Shown here: positions 55,833-64,000 of the stretch, piece by piece | How the letters are laid out: every line of letters starts with the position of its first letter | Position numbering within the stretch: position 1 is the stretch's first letter | Assembly (NCBI GenBank): GCA_016845065.1 | Contig: JAERTG010000023.1 | Location: forward strand, 103,553-167,552 | Source: Fidelibacterota bacterium | GTDB taxonomy: Bacteria; Fidelibacterota; UBA8477; JABMPR01 | DNA: 64,000 nt | Direction: 5' to 3' | Translations under genes and position numbers: made by a program | The notes under the pieces: generated by a model | Told to the model about the DNA's origin: nothing | What the model saw: only the letters and a program-made list of their open reading frames with translations | The model's database searches: none

Positions 55833-56679
55833 TTAGTGTGTTTGGGATAGCGAAGATAAGACTTAATCCTGCTAAGCTCACCTTTTGATATTCAAGTGTG
55901 CTATAGGGTAATTGCCCCTTGAAATAGCTAAGCAATATTTTCACAGGTGTTTCAGTCTGTCTTGCGAGTTCAATTCCAGCACCGAGTCTCATGTTAGGGA
56001 TATATTTATTGTGCTCATAATACTTCATATCAAGCCCTACTAGCAGAGCAAACCCAGGCTTTTTGGGGAGTGGATAAATCCAATCGCCACCCAACTGAAA
56101 CAGCAGACGTCTACGGACTGTGTTGGGCGAGACATTATAGCCAGTCACACCATATAAATTCCACCCCTTAAATTTCTTATATAACGTGAGATCCAGCTGC
56201 TCATAATTTTGAGTTCGGAGTGTGGGAGTCACTATAAAATTGCGTATGATATAATCATCGCCCAGGTGTGAAGATTGATGAAACAAACTGATCCGAATTA
56301 AGGATTGCGTATTGAACTGATAGTGAAAGACACCTGAAATACGATAATCGGCATTCTGTAGTCCTCCCATAAATGCTTCGCCTACATCGACAATGGAAAA
56401 CTGAGAGTAGATGGTAAACTCCATACCCACTTCCCATTGCCTGGTGTGTGATGGTACAGAGCGAAGGAACTGTTGGTGCATACTTAAGGAGATAGGGACA
56501 TACATGAGTTGTTGGGTCTCCCCTTCAACCTCATAGGTCAAAACGCTTATACTTTGCTGACCTGCTGCTGGATCCAGGTAAAGAGATGGGAAGAATGAAC
56601 CCTGAGGTAACCAACTTAGGTCTGTTGCAATGAGAGGATTCATATGTAGAACACTCACAACCATGAGGCTGATTATCAT
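55819..56679 (-). CDS. DUF1207-family outer-envelope protein
   Basis: A 286-residue protein with a possible signal segment and many alternating hydrophobic/polar strands. Residues such as SLSWLP-like openings, FYLDPAAGQQSI, and repeated aromatic strands (YNVSPNTVRRRLLFQLGGDW, LLVGLDMKYYEHNKYIP) suggest an outer-membrane beta-barrel of the DUF1207 type. Function unknown. It is divergent from the cytochrome operon, with 231 bases between. Confidence 0.62.
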   Translation of the reverse strand: MIISLMVVSVLHMNPLIATDLSWLPQGSFFPSLYLDPAAGQQSISVLTYEVEGETQQLMYVPISLSMHQQFLRSVPSHTRQWEVGMEFTIYSQFSIVDVGEAFMGGLQNADYRISGVFHYQFNTQSLIRISLFHQSSHLGDDYIIRNFIVTPTLRTQNYEQLDLTLYKKFKGWNLYGVTGYNVSPNTVRRRLLFQLGGDWIYPLPKKPGFALLVGLDMKYYEHNKYIPNMRLGAGIELARQTETPVKILLSYFKGQLPYSTLEYQKVSLAGLSLIFAIPNTLNEQN

Positions 56680-56910
56680 TTCTATTAATCTGTTCAGAAT
56701 GTTTCCCCTGAAATAGAGTCCATTTTTTTATAAGGTCTATGATCAGAAGAAAACTATTTTCAACTGGGGACTGAACAACCCTTAATTACAAATTTAAATG
56801 AATTGATCTAGAAAAAGTGTATATATGATTAATATTTTATTATTATGTGCGTTTAGAAAGTAATGCGTTTCCAATGTGTTTAATATCTTGAAAGAAATGG
56901 CCATAGCAAA

Positions 56911-57786
56911 TTGATCAGAGCCAAATTCCATAATTATATAATTATCCTGTTATCCCTGCTGATACTTACATTCCTGGTACTTTATTCAATCCAAAGTCTT
57001 GGATATTTAAACACACCTGTTGAAGAGCGTTACCTTTTAAAGGATCAAGATGCTCTCTATGGTCCCTCTGGACTATATGGACACGGTGTTGGTTTCCTGG
57101 CTGCATTCCTCATGTTTTTGTTGTGGTTTTATATTATTCGCAAACACTGGAAGCGCTTGCGGGGTGTGGGTCGGCTGAGCCAGTGGCTCAAATATCATAT
57201 GTGGTTTGGCATTGTAGCACCACTCCTGGCTGGCTACCATGCTGCGTTTAAGTTTGAAGGACTCATCGGTGTCATGTATTGGGCTATGATTGCAGTTATG
57301 CTTAGTGGTATCGTGGGACGATATCTATATGGACACATACCCCGTCGTCGTGATGGACATGAAATGAGCATGAAACAAATCAATACTGAGAGGGCCTCTA
57401 AATTACGTTCACTTCAAATGGAATTTGGGATATCACCTGATGATATCAAAAAGTTCCAGGGATTAACCCCACAGTTAGATGGGATTGGTACCTTGTTATC
57501 TTTGTACCACCTCGCCGTGTTTGATGTTAAGCGACGATACCAACTGAATCAGATCCTTAAGGACTTTGAGACTCGATACGGGGTGAGTCAGCAAAATCTG
57601 ATCTTTTTTAAAGAAACAGTTGAGAAGCAACTGGTTATGAGTCAAAGAGTTATCGTGCTTGATGCAGTCAGCAAGGTCTTTCATTGGTGGCATGTCATTC
57701 ATAAACCGTTTGCCTATGCAATTTTTATTGTCTTAACCTTGCATATCATTCTCACAATAAGTTTTGGATTCACATGGATATTCTAA
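56911..57786 (+). CDS. Histidine-rich membrane protein, possible b-type cytochrome
   Basis: A 291-residue membrane protein, first gene of the cytochrome operon. Hydrophobic segments lie at about 9-30, 55-77, 97-112, 117-140 and 262-290. Histidines sit in or near them: H58, H96, H110, H261, H264 and H278, enough for one or two b-type haems between helices. A cytoplasmic loop of about 115 residues (145-255) separates the fourth and fifth segments. No known family is recognised; a ferric-reductase-like or di-haem cytochrome b role is inferred from the histidines and context. The start is a TTG with a weak site; no in-frame ATG is near. It overlaps the next gene by 13 bases. Confidence 0.6.
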   Translation: MIRAKFHNYIIILLSLLILTFLVLYSIQSLGYLNTPVEERYLLKDQDALYGPSGLYGHGVGFLAAFLMFLLWFYIIRKHWKRLRGVGRLSQWLKYHMWFGIVAPLLAGYHAAFKFEGLIGVMYWAMIAVMLSGIVGRYLYGHIPRRRDGHEMSMKQINTERASKLRSLQMEFGISPDDIKKFQGLTPQLDGIGTLLSLYHLAVFDVKRRYQLNQILKDFETRYGVSQQNLIFFKETVEKQLVMSQRVIVLDAVSKVFHWWHVIHKPFAYAIFIVLTLHIILTISFGFTWIF

Positions 57787-59087
57787 ACAACGAATCTTTC
57801 CTATCCTGGTTGTTGGGCGCACTGCTCATCTTCGCCTTTACGATACCCTATCTCATCAGGTGGAAGCGGAAACAGTCTCAGACAGTGGAAAAACTGGATG
57901 AGGCGAAACGAATTGGGTCGAATAAAGCCCTCATGCAACACCCCATTATAGATCTATCTAAATGTATTGGATGTGGCATTTGCACAAAAGTATGTCCTGA
58001 AGGTGAAGTACTCGGTCTGGTTGGTGGAAAGGCTGTCCTCATCAACGGTAGTAAGTGTGTGGGACACGAAGTTTGTATGGAGAGTTGTCCTGTCGGTGGC
58101 ATTGAGGTAGGTCTGGGGGATATTTCCAGTAGAGAGGATATTCCACAATTGAGCCCGGAGCTGGAAAGCAACTTTGAAAACATTTATATCATTGGTGAAC
58201 TTGGTGGATTAGCGCTCATCCGAAATGCAGTAAATCAGGGAACCAGGGTTGCCAATTCCATCCACACTAAACTGAATGGCTCTACACCATCAAAGCCTAT
58301 CGTGGTGGTTGGGGCAGGTCCAGCAGGACTTTCATGCACCATGTCCCTCATGGAAATGGGGTTGCCAGTGATGCTCATAGATCAGAGTGAACCTGGTGGT
58401 ACCATACTCCAGTACCCCCGTCGAAAACTTGTCATGGTACAACCCATCGATATGCCAGGTTATGGCGAGATGAGCAATTCAGAATACTCAAAAGAAGAAC
58501 TACTAGATATTTGGGATCAAATAATTGACAAACACAAACCCGATTTTCGTAGTGGGCACCAATTACAATCCATAGAAAAGGTTGGTGATGGCTATAGCAT
58601 AACCACTACTGCTGGTGAGTTAATTAGCGATCATGTGGTCCTGGCACTTGGACGTAGAGGTACAGCAAGAAAATTGGAAGTTCCTGGTGAGGATTTAAGC
58701 AAGGTTGCATACAAGCTCATGGATGCTGAAACCTACCAAAATAAACATATCCTCGTAGTCGGAGGTGGTGATTCAGCAGTTGAAGCCGCTGTTGGTCTTG
58801 GCCAACAAAGAGGCAACACCGTCACTCTCTCTTATCGGAAAAATGGTTTTGCGAGAATAAAGAGCAGAAATGATGAGCAAGTCCGCAGGGCGGTCAAAAA
58901 TGGATGGATAAATATCCTGTACGAGTCCACAGTCGATTCAATCAGTGATGATCATGTAATCATCAATCATCTCGAAGATAAGAAACAAGTCCAAAATGAC
59001 TATGTCTTCATTTTTGCTGGGGGTATCCCGCCCTTCAAGCTGATGAATTCAATTGGCATTCAATTTGGGACCTCAACTCTTTCATGA
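57774..59087 (+). CDS. Membrane-anchored ferredoxin/FAD/NAD(P) oxidoreductase
   Basis: A 437-residue protein. One N-terminal helix (about 9-29) followed by positive residues places the rest in the cytoplasm. A two-cluster ferredoxin domain follows. The first cluster is regular, C64-x2-C67-x2-C70-x3-C74-P. The second is C95-x2-H98-x2-C101-x3-C105-P, with histidine in place of the second cysteine. The rest is a thioredoxin-reductase-like flavoprotein with FAD site VVVGAGPAGLS (about 177-187), NAD(P) site VVGGGDSAVEAA (328-339) and end FIFAGGIPP, but no redox CxxC. It should move electrons between NAD(P)H, FAD and iron-sulfur clusters and pass them to the membrane partner. Confidence 0.85.
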   Translation: MDILNNESFLSWLLGALLIFAFTIPYLIRWKRKQSQTVEKLDEAKRIGSNKALMQHPIIDLSKCIGCGICTKVCPEGEVLGLVGGKAVLINGSKCVGHEVCMESCPVGGIEVGLGDISSREDIPQLSPELESNFENIYIIGELGGLALIRNAVNQGTRVANSIHTKLNGSTPSKPIVVVGAGPAGLSCTMSLMEMGLPVMLIDQSEPGGTILQYPRRKLVMVQPIDMPGYGEMSNSEYSKEELLDIWDQIIDKHKPDFRSGHQLQSIEKVGDGYSITTTAGELISDHVVLALGRRGTARKLEVPGEDLSKVAYKLMDAETYQNKHILVVGGGDSAVEAAVGLGQQRGNTVTLSYRKNGFARIKSRNDEQVRRAVKNGWINILYESTVDSISDDHVIINHLEDKKQVQNDYVFIFAGGIPPFKLMNSIGIQFGTSTLS

Positions 59088-60715
59088 GGTTTTCTTTCCT
59101 TGGGCTTCTTGTTTTCCTTTTTTGCTCGTTACGACTAGAGGCTCAATTGAGCCCAGGTCCCCTAGCAGCACCCCATGCTCACCTCTCTGGCCTGACAAAT
59201 TGTTTGACCTGTCACACCTGGGGCAGCAAAGATTTAAGTCCAAAATGTCTAGAATGTCATACGCCTATCCAAACCAGGATAACTGAAGAACTCGGCTTTC
59301 ATGGAAACCTTGAGGAATTGGACTGTCTTGGTTGTCATATCGATCATCTGGATCGTCAATTTGAAATGATACACTGGGAGCCTTCTCAGAAAGACTTCGA
59401 TCACATCCAAACAGGTTATGAGCTCGAAGGTAAACACCTCATGCTCAACTGTGGGGAGTGTCATAATAGGGATTTTATCATTTCTGAGGATATTTTGGAA
59501 TATGCCCGGTCCCAAAAGACTGCTGATGTGCTTTCCACTACCTTCCTTGGCCTAGGGAGCGAGTGTGCCAGCTGCCATATCGATGTGCATGCCAAAGAAT
59601 TTTTAGATCAGACCTGTGACGATTGTCATGACGAGACCAATTGGGAGACAGCCAGGGTTGACTATGATCATGATTTTGATACCAATTTCCCATTACGCGG
59701 GGCGCATAAAATATTGGACTGTGAAAAATGCCATACAACAACCCAGGATGCCTATGGTGATTTTCAGGCACAGCGCTTTTCGGGATTGAATTACACGCTT
59801 TGTACAGATTGCCATGACGATGAACACAAGGGATCCTTTGGTTCAGATTGCCTCAAGTGCCATACTGAAAATACTTTTAAACAGGTGGAATTAACCGGGG
59901 TTTTCAATCACCAGAGAACACGGTATCCCCTGGTAGGCAAACACATCAACGTCGAGTGCGAGCTCTGTCATACACAGAAAGATCGCTACAACTTGACTTC
60001 AAGTTTTGATCAGTGTTCAGATTGCCATGCGGATAACCACGAGGGCATTTTCCAGAAACCAGATCGTGATAATTCCTGTGACCAATGCCATAGCGTCCGA
60101 GGTTTTTTTCCGCCATTATTCGGTGTGATCGAACATAGAAATACTCGTTTTGAACTTGATGGAGCTCATCTAGCTCAACCATGCATCTTTTGCCATGAAC
60201 AGGATTTTGAACCTGTCTACCAATGGGAACCCTTGAATTGTCATGTTTGTCATGCCACCATCCATGGAAGTCAGTTCTTGGACTATCAACAAAATGGGAA
60301 CTGGTGTGAAAGCTGCCACAGGACCTCAGATTGGAGCGATCTTACATTTGATCATAGCGCAACATTTTTCCCTTTGACTGGGAAACACATTGAGATGGAT
60401 TGTTCTGCCTGCCACATTAGCAACATGGAGATAATCCAATATGAGGATACTGATACCAGTTGCAGCAAATGCCATATTGATGTGCATTCACAGCAATTTG
60501 AGGAACAGAGTTGCAAGGATTGCCATAGTACCGAGAAATGGAAAATTCCCGAGTTTGATCATTTCACCCAGACCTCTTTCTCATTGGATGGTCAACATGA
60601 AAACCTGGAATGTGGTCAATGCCATAAATTTGAGCCAAAATTGAATACCATTCGTTTTAAACCGATTCCTCATGAGTGTCAGGATTGTCATAGTTTTGGG
60701 GATTTTAAAAGATGA
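59084..60715 (+). CDS. Periplasmic/extracellular multihaem cytochrome c with 20 CXXCH motifs
   Basis: A 543-residue exported protein with 20 CXXCH haem-binding sites (first cysteines at 40, 55, 81, 123, 161, 178, 213, 240, 256, 293, 311, 332, 367, 386, 408, 440, 460, 477, 510 and 532). That is one haem per 27 residues. The signal peptide (1-20) sends it through Sec. Motifs such as FPLRGAHKILDCEKCH, YPLVGKHINVECELCH and FPLTGKHIEMDCSACH repeat and probably give histidine ligands from the GxH turns. There is no other domain. The ATG overlaps the stop of the oxidoreductase as ATGA. Confidence 0.93.
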   Translation: MRFSFLGLLVFLFCSLRLEAQLSPGPLAAPHAHLSGLTNCLTCHTWGSKDLSPKCLECHTPIQTRITEELGFHGNLEELDCLGCHIDHLDRQFEMIHWEPSQKDFDHIQTGYELEGKHLMLNCGECHNRDFIISEDILEYARSQKTADVLSTTFLGLGSECASCHIDVHAKEFLDQTCDDCHDETNWETARVDYDHDFDTNFPLRGAHKILDCEKCHTTTQDAYGDFQAQRFSGLNYTLCTDCHDDEHKGSFGSDCLKCHTENTFKQVELTGVFNHQRTRYPLVGKHINVECELCHTQKDRYNLTSSFDQCSDCHADNHEGIFQKPDRDNSCDQCHSVRGFFPPLFGVIEHRNTRFELDGAHLAQPCIFCHEQDFEPVYQWEPLNCHVCHATIHGSQFLDYQQNGNWCESCHRTSDWSDLTFDHSATFFPLTGKHIEMDCSACHISNMEIIQYEDTDTSCSKCHIDVHSQQFEEQSCKDCHSTEKWKIPEFDHFTQTSFSLDGQHENLECGQCHKFEPKLNTIRFKPIPHECQDCHSFGDFKR

Positions 60716-63588
60716 AAATGCTGCTATCCATCTGCCTCCTCATGGTGAGTAATCACAGCATTGCTCAGGATACAGAAGGTATTGAAACGGATTTAACCTG
60801 TGAAGTATGCCATGCCGGGGGTGATTGGACCTCTGATATTGGACAGAATTTTGATCATATCATGACAGGCTATGAATTAGCGGGTACCCATGCAGATATA
60901 GATTGCGGAAGATGTCATACTGGATCGACACCCGCTGAAAAGCATAATTTTGGGCAGGTCTCCCAGGATTGTGTCAACTGTCATGAAGATATTCACAATG
61001 ATCAATGGGGACAGGATTGTGAACGCTGCCATTCCCCAGATAGTTGGACATTATCCACGCAGCAGCAGAATCATAATTTAACCAATTTCCCCCTACAGGG
61101 ACCGCACAGGAGTTTGAGTTGTGAGAGCTGCCATCTCAGTAATCCGGGTTCTGGAGCAACACTTCCTTTAAATTGTAATGGCTGCCATTCTGAGCAATAC
61201 AATGCCAGCAATAATCCATCACATCAAATTTTGAATTTGGGAACTGATTGTGTAGCCTGTCATGCTCCCCAAAGCAATCGGTGGACCGCTTCTGTGTTCG
61301 ATCACAATGATACGGGTTTTTTCTTATTGGGGATGCACCATGAGGCTAGTTGTGCCAGTTGCCACACTCAGAGTGCTGACAACACACCACTGGAATGTGT
61401 GGGTTGCCATATGAATGAATTTGAGTCAAGTCTTACACCACCCCATCTGGAAGAAGGTTATCCGCTGGACTGTGAATCCTGCCATGACAGCTTCACCTGG
61501 GAATCAACCTTCCTTCACGAACAAACCGGCTATCTTCTTGAAGGTGCCCACGAAACCACATTGTGTGTCGACTGCCATGAAGATCAAAATTTTGACAATA
61601 CTCCAGAAACCTGTAATGACTGTCATAGTAGTGACTGGGAGACTTCTGAAACACCACCACACGAGGATGCAGATTTTGACGAGATCTGCGAGGATTGCCA
61701 TACCACGACCGCGTGGTTACCCAGTCTATGGAATCATGATACTGACTCTGAATATCCCTTAACTGGAGCTCATATTGGTCCCAGTTGCGAGGACTGTCAC
61801 ACTAGCTCTCCCTACTCAGAACAGCCCTCTGAATGTGTAGATTGTCACCAATCAGATTACGATGAATCGCTTGAGCCTAATCATGTAACTAGCAATATTC
61901 CAACGACATGCGAGGTTTGTCACACGACAGCTAATTGGGAATCAGAAGAAATTGATCATACTCAGACTGCTTTTCCATTAATTGGAGCACACACTGAAAT
62001 TGAGTGTAATGTTTGCCATGCAGAAGGTTATGATTTACCTACAGATTGTGAGGGCTGTCATCTTCCGGATTATGTTTCAACCACAAATAGTCCCAGTCCT
62101 GATCATACCCAATATGGATTCAGTCAGGACTGTCTGATTTGCCACAGCCAGGTTAGTTGGAAGCCATCTTCATTCGACCATGATCCTGCTCTGACAGGAT
62201 TTGCAATCCAGGGAGCTCATGTCACCCTCCTCTCTCAAAATTGTTATGCCTGCCATGAGACTGATCAGTGGACAGGGCTTTCCTCCGATTGTTTTGCCTG
62301 TCATCAGAGCAATTTCGAAAGCACTAGCGATCCTGATCATGGAGAAAATGGTTTACCCCAAAATCTTTGTGAGACATGCCACTCTCAGGATGCCTGGGAG
62401 CCATCCCTATTTACCCATGAGGCCACATCAATCACCTGTGTGACCTGTCATTTGGTTCAATACACTGGCACTATTGATCCGCCGCATGCTGAGTTGTCCT
62501 TCCCCCAGGACTGTTCGGATTGTCACACAACAGATAAATGGTCCCCTAGCAGTTTCGTTCACGATGTTGAGACAGTAGGTTTTCTAACAGACGGTGCTCA
62601 TCAGGAAATTAATTGCAACAGTTGTCATGACACCTGGGCCCCGCCTACAGAAATTAGAACCTGTGCTTCATCCTCTTGCCACCTGGAAAATTTTACAGAG
62701 AGTTCAAATCCTCCTCACGAAACCATGAACTTCTCTCAGAACTGTACTGATTGCCACTCCACCACAGCCTGGAGTCCATCGGCTTTCCAGCATGACCAGC
62801 AGAATACCGGTTATCCCCTGGATGGCGCTCATACTGATGTTGTCTGCCAGAATTGTCACTCTCCATGGGAAATTGTCGCTGAGGTCAGAACTTGTTCTGA
62901 TGGGAGCTGCCACGCAGACAATTATTCAGGATCCAGCAACCCACCACATGAAACTATGGGCTTTACTCAGACCTGTGAGGACTGTCATTCCACGATGGCG
63001 TGGGTACCATCTCAATTTGTCCATGATACACAGACAACAGGGTATCCTCTCGAAGGAGCTCATGAGCTGGTTGAATGTCAGAGTTGTCATTCCCCCTGGC
63101 AAATTGTTCCAGAAATCCGAACATGTGCTGATGGGAGTTGTCATTTGCCTGATTATAATGCCGTAACTGATCCAAATCATGCTTCTGCTTCATTTCCACT
63201 GGATTGCGAAACCTGTCATAGCATGACCGCCTGGGAGCCTTCAACATTTGATCACGATGGCCAGGATTTTCCAATTTTTAGCGGTCAGCATCGTGGTGAG
63301 TGGGATGATTGTTCACAATGCCATGTCGATGCCAATGATTTTGGCGTTTTCACCTGTTTTGGTGGTGGCTGTCATAATATCGCTGAAATGGACGATGTAC
63401 ATTGCGATGGCACCGATTGTGAGAGTTGCAATGGGAACACCTACCCTGTTTCGGGAGTCACACCTGAAGATTGCTATACTTGTCATCCCACAGGTGATGA
63501 TGATGATTGTGAAGGCGATCTGTTTAACTTCTTCAAAATAAGAACACTTCCCCAGCCCACTGAAAAGAAAACTAATGAAACTCATTAG
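60712..63588 (+). CDS. Giant multihaem cytochrome c with 32 CXXCH and 4 CX4CH motifs
   Basis: A 958-residue exported protein (signal peptide 1-19) with 36 haem sites: 32 CXXCH and 4 CX4CH. Residues 103-888 are built from repeated units of about 75 residues, each with three haems: A (C-x2-CH-stxaW-x-PSxFxH), B (GAHxxxxC-x2-CH) and C (xxC-x2-CHxxxYxxSxxPPH). In the last four units haem C has become CX4CH: residues 651-657, 728-734, 805-811 and 882-888. One unit near residue 553 lacks haem B. Units 678-831 are alike enough to suggest recent duplication. It should form a long stack of haems for electron transfer. It overlaps both neighbours. Confidence 0.93.
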   Translation: MKMLLSICLLMVSNHSIAQDTEGIETDLTCEVCHAGGDWTSDIGQNFDHIMTGYELAGTHADIDCGRCHTGSTPAEKHNFGQVSQDCVNCHEDIHNDQWGQDCERCHSPDSWTLSTQQQNHNLTNFPLQGPHRSLSCESCHLSNPGSGATLPLNCNGCHSEQYNASNNPSHQILNLGTDCVACHAPQSNRWTASVFDHNDTGFFLLGMHHEASCASCHTQSADNTPLECVGCHMNEFESSLTPPHLEEGYPLDCESCHDSFTWESTFLHEQTGYLLEGAHETTLCVDCHEDQNFDNTPETCNDCHSSDWETSETPPHEDADFDEICEDCHTTTAWLPSLWNHDTDSEYPLTGAHIGPSCEDCHTSSPYSEQPSECVDCHQSDYDESLEPNHVTSNIPTTCEVCHTTANWESEEIDHTQTAFPLIGAHTEIECNVCHAEGYDLPTDCEGCHLPDYVSTTNSPSPDHTQYGFSQDCLICHSQVSWKPSSFDHDPALTGFAIQGAHVTLLSQNCYACHETDQWTGLSSDCFACHQSNFESTSDPDHGENGLPQNLCETCHSQDAWEPSLFTHEATSITCVTCHLVQYTGTIDPPHAELSFPQDCSDCHTTDKWSPSSFVHDVETVGFLTDGAHQEINCNSCHDTWAPPTEIRTCASSSCHLENFTESSNPPHETMNFSQNCTDCHSTTAWSPSAFQHDQQNTGYPLDGAHTDVVCQNCHSPWEIVAEVRTCSDGSCHADNYSGSSNPPHETMGFTQTCEDCHSTMAWVPSQFVHDTQTTGYPLEGAHELVECQSCHSPWQIVPEIRTCADGSCHLPDYNAVTDPNHASASFPLDCETCHSMTAWEPSTFDHDGQDFPIFSGQHRGEWDDCSQCHVDANDFGVFTCFGGGCHNIAEMDDVHCDGTDCESCNGNTYPVSGVTPEDCYTCHPTGDDDDCEGDLFNFFKIRTLPQPTEKKTNETH
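61018..63375 (+). repeat. Three-haem tandem repeat array within the giant cytochrome
   Basis: Successive units start at residues 103, 180, 254, 326, 400, 474, 553, 601, 678, 755 and 832, giving spacings of 72-79 except where haem B is missing (48). Each unit holds three haem motifs. The last four units use CX4CH for the third motif. The repeat is visible at the protein level and partly at the DNA level in the last three units. Confidence 0.85.
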
Positions 63589-64000
63589 ACTGACATTTTT
63601 TCTGGTTTTATCCACTTTGGTTGGGCAATCACAAATGGTTGAAGACCGATCATGCCTGGAGTGTCACTTGTCAGGATCATGGCTCCCATTATCAGAAACA
63701 CCCCGTTTTGATCATAACCGGGTCACAGATTTCAAGCTAATCTACAAACACTCGGATCTGGCTTGCAGCCAGTGTCACACCGGTGGATCAATTGATGAAT
63801 TTCATACTTTCTCTGTGAAAGGAGATCAATGTGTGGACTGTCATCAGGATATTCATCAGAATTATTGGGGTAGCGATTGCGAGACTTGCCACAGCCCACA
63901 GAATTGGGATGCAGCCATGGCATATCGCAGGCACAATCAAACACTCTTCCCCCTCCTGGCCGCGCATCAATCACAAAGCTGCTATTTGTGTCATACGACC
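63575..64000 (+). CDS. Multihaem cytochrome c, 5' part only (third in the row)
   Basis: An exported multihaem cytochrome whose ATG at 63575 overlaps the end of the giant cytochrome by 14 bases; the gene runs off the window. The 142 visible residues hold a signal peptide (about 1-18, ending VGQS) and five CXXCH sites: CLECH, CSQCH, CVDCH, CETCH and CYLCH. Its start is clearly related to that of the giant cytochrome (CVDCHQDIHQNYWGSDCETC against CVNCHEDIHNDQWGQDCERC), so the two arose by duplication. Confidence 0.9.
   Translation, partial: MKLIRLTFFLVLSTLVGQSQMVEDRSCLECHLSGSWLPLSETPRFDHNRVTDFKLIYKHSDLACSQCHTGGSIDEFHTFSVKGDQCVDCHQDIHQNYWGSDCETCHSPQNWDAAMAYRRHNQTLFPLLAAHQSQSCYLCHTT

Overview
The window is a dense, mostly minus-strand stretch of a Gram-negative bacterial chromosome of moderate GC content. 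Lnt, a LolA-like carrier, a DUF1207 outer-envelope protein and TatA point to an outer membrane. The order thrS-infC-rpmI-rplT-pheS-pheT-zapA-rny, the batABCDE operon and the DUF4321/DUF5683-type proteins fit the Fibrobacteres-Chlorobi-Bacteroidetes superphylum. A Marinimicrobia- or Ignavibacteria/Caldithrix-like lineage is my best guess, by inference only. A tyrosine phenol-lyase, an oxygen-independent sulfatase maturase, Bat proteins and very large multihaem cytochromes suggest an anaerobic or facultative fermenter/respirer.

Layout. 1-3.0 kb: 5' part of a tyrosine phenol-lyase/tryptophanase gene, a small exported protein and a sodium/solute symporter. 3.3-10.2 kb: a signalling island with a lone receiver, an NtrC-type sigma-54 activator, a degenerate histidine-kinase-like protein, an exported protein behind a possible sigma-54 promoter, a TPR protein and a hybrid histidine kinase. 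10.2-12.9 kb: a GH88/GH105 hydrolase and a sulfatase maturase with a SEC-C tail. 13.0-22.9 kb: tRNA-Arg(CCG), folD, rny, zapA, pheT, pheS, rplT, rpmI, infC, thrS, tRNA-Val(GAC). 23.1-28.9 kb: gcvT-ftsK-lolA-flippase. 29.1-31.9 kb (plus): a phosphoesterase/beta-propeller protein and a BASS-like transporter. 31.9-39.5 kb: a tightly packed run batA-B-C-D-E, SPOR protein, yebC, ruvC, ruvA. 39.7-44.8 kb: tatA, DUF4321, pssA, psd, an HtrA-like protease, ecfT, truA. 44.8-54.5 kb: yicC-gmk-rpoZ-udg-dnaB-spoT-HU-ruvX-lnt plus two envelope proteins. 54.7-56.7 kb: a transglutaminase lipoprotein and a DUF1207 protein.

56.9 kb to the window end (plus) is the most striking region. Five genes overlap end to end: a histidine-rich membrane protein, a membrane-anchored ferredoxin/FAD/NAD(P) oxidoreductase, and three consecutive multihaem c-type cytochromes. 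The cytochromes carry 20 CXXCH motifs, then 32 CXXCH plus 4 CX4CH, then at least 5 before the sequence ends. The second is built of three-haem repeats of about 75 residues. I read this as a candidate conduit from cytoplasmic NAD(P)H through the membrane to a long haem wire, possibly extracellular. Function and direction of electron flow are not established.

Several starts are unusual and were corrected from sequence: AUC for infC, CUG for ruvC, UUG for folD and GUG for batC. tRNA-Val ends only 7 nt before the thrS start codon. A degenerate palindromic interspersed repeat lies between pheS and pheT.
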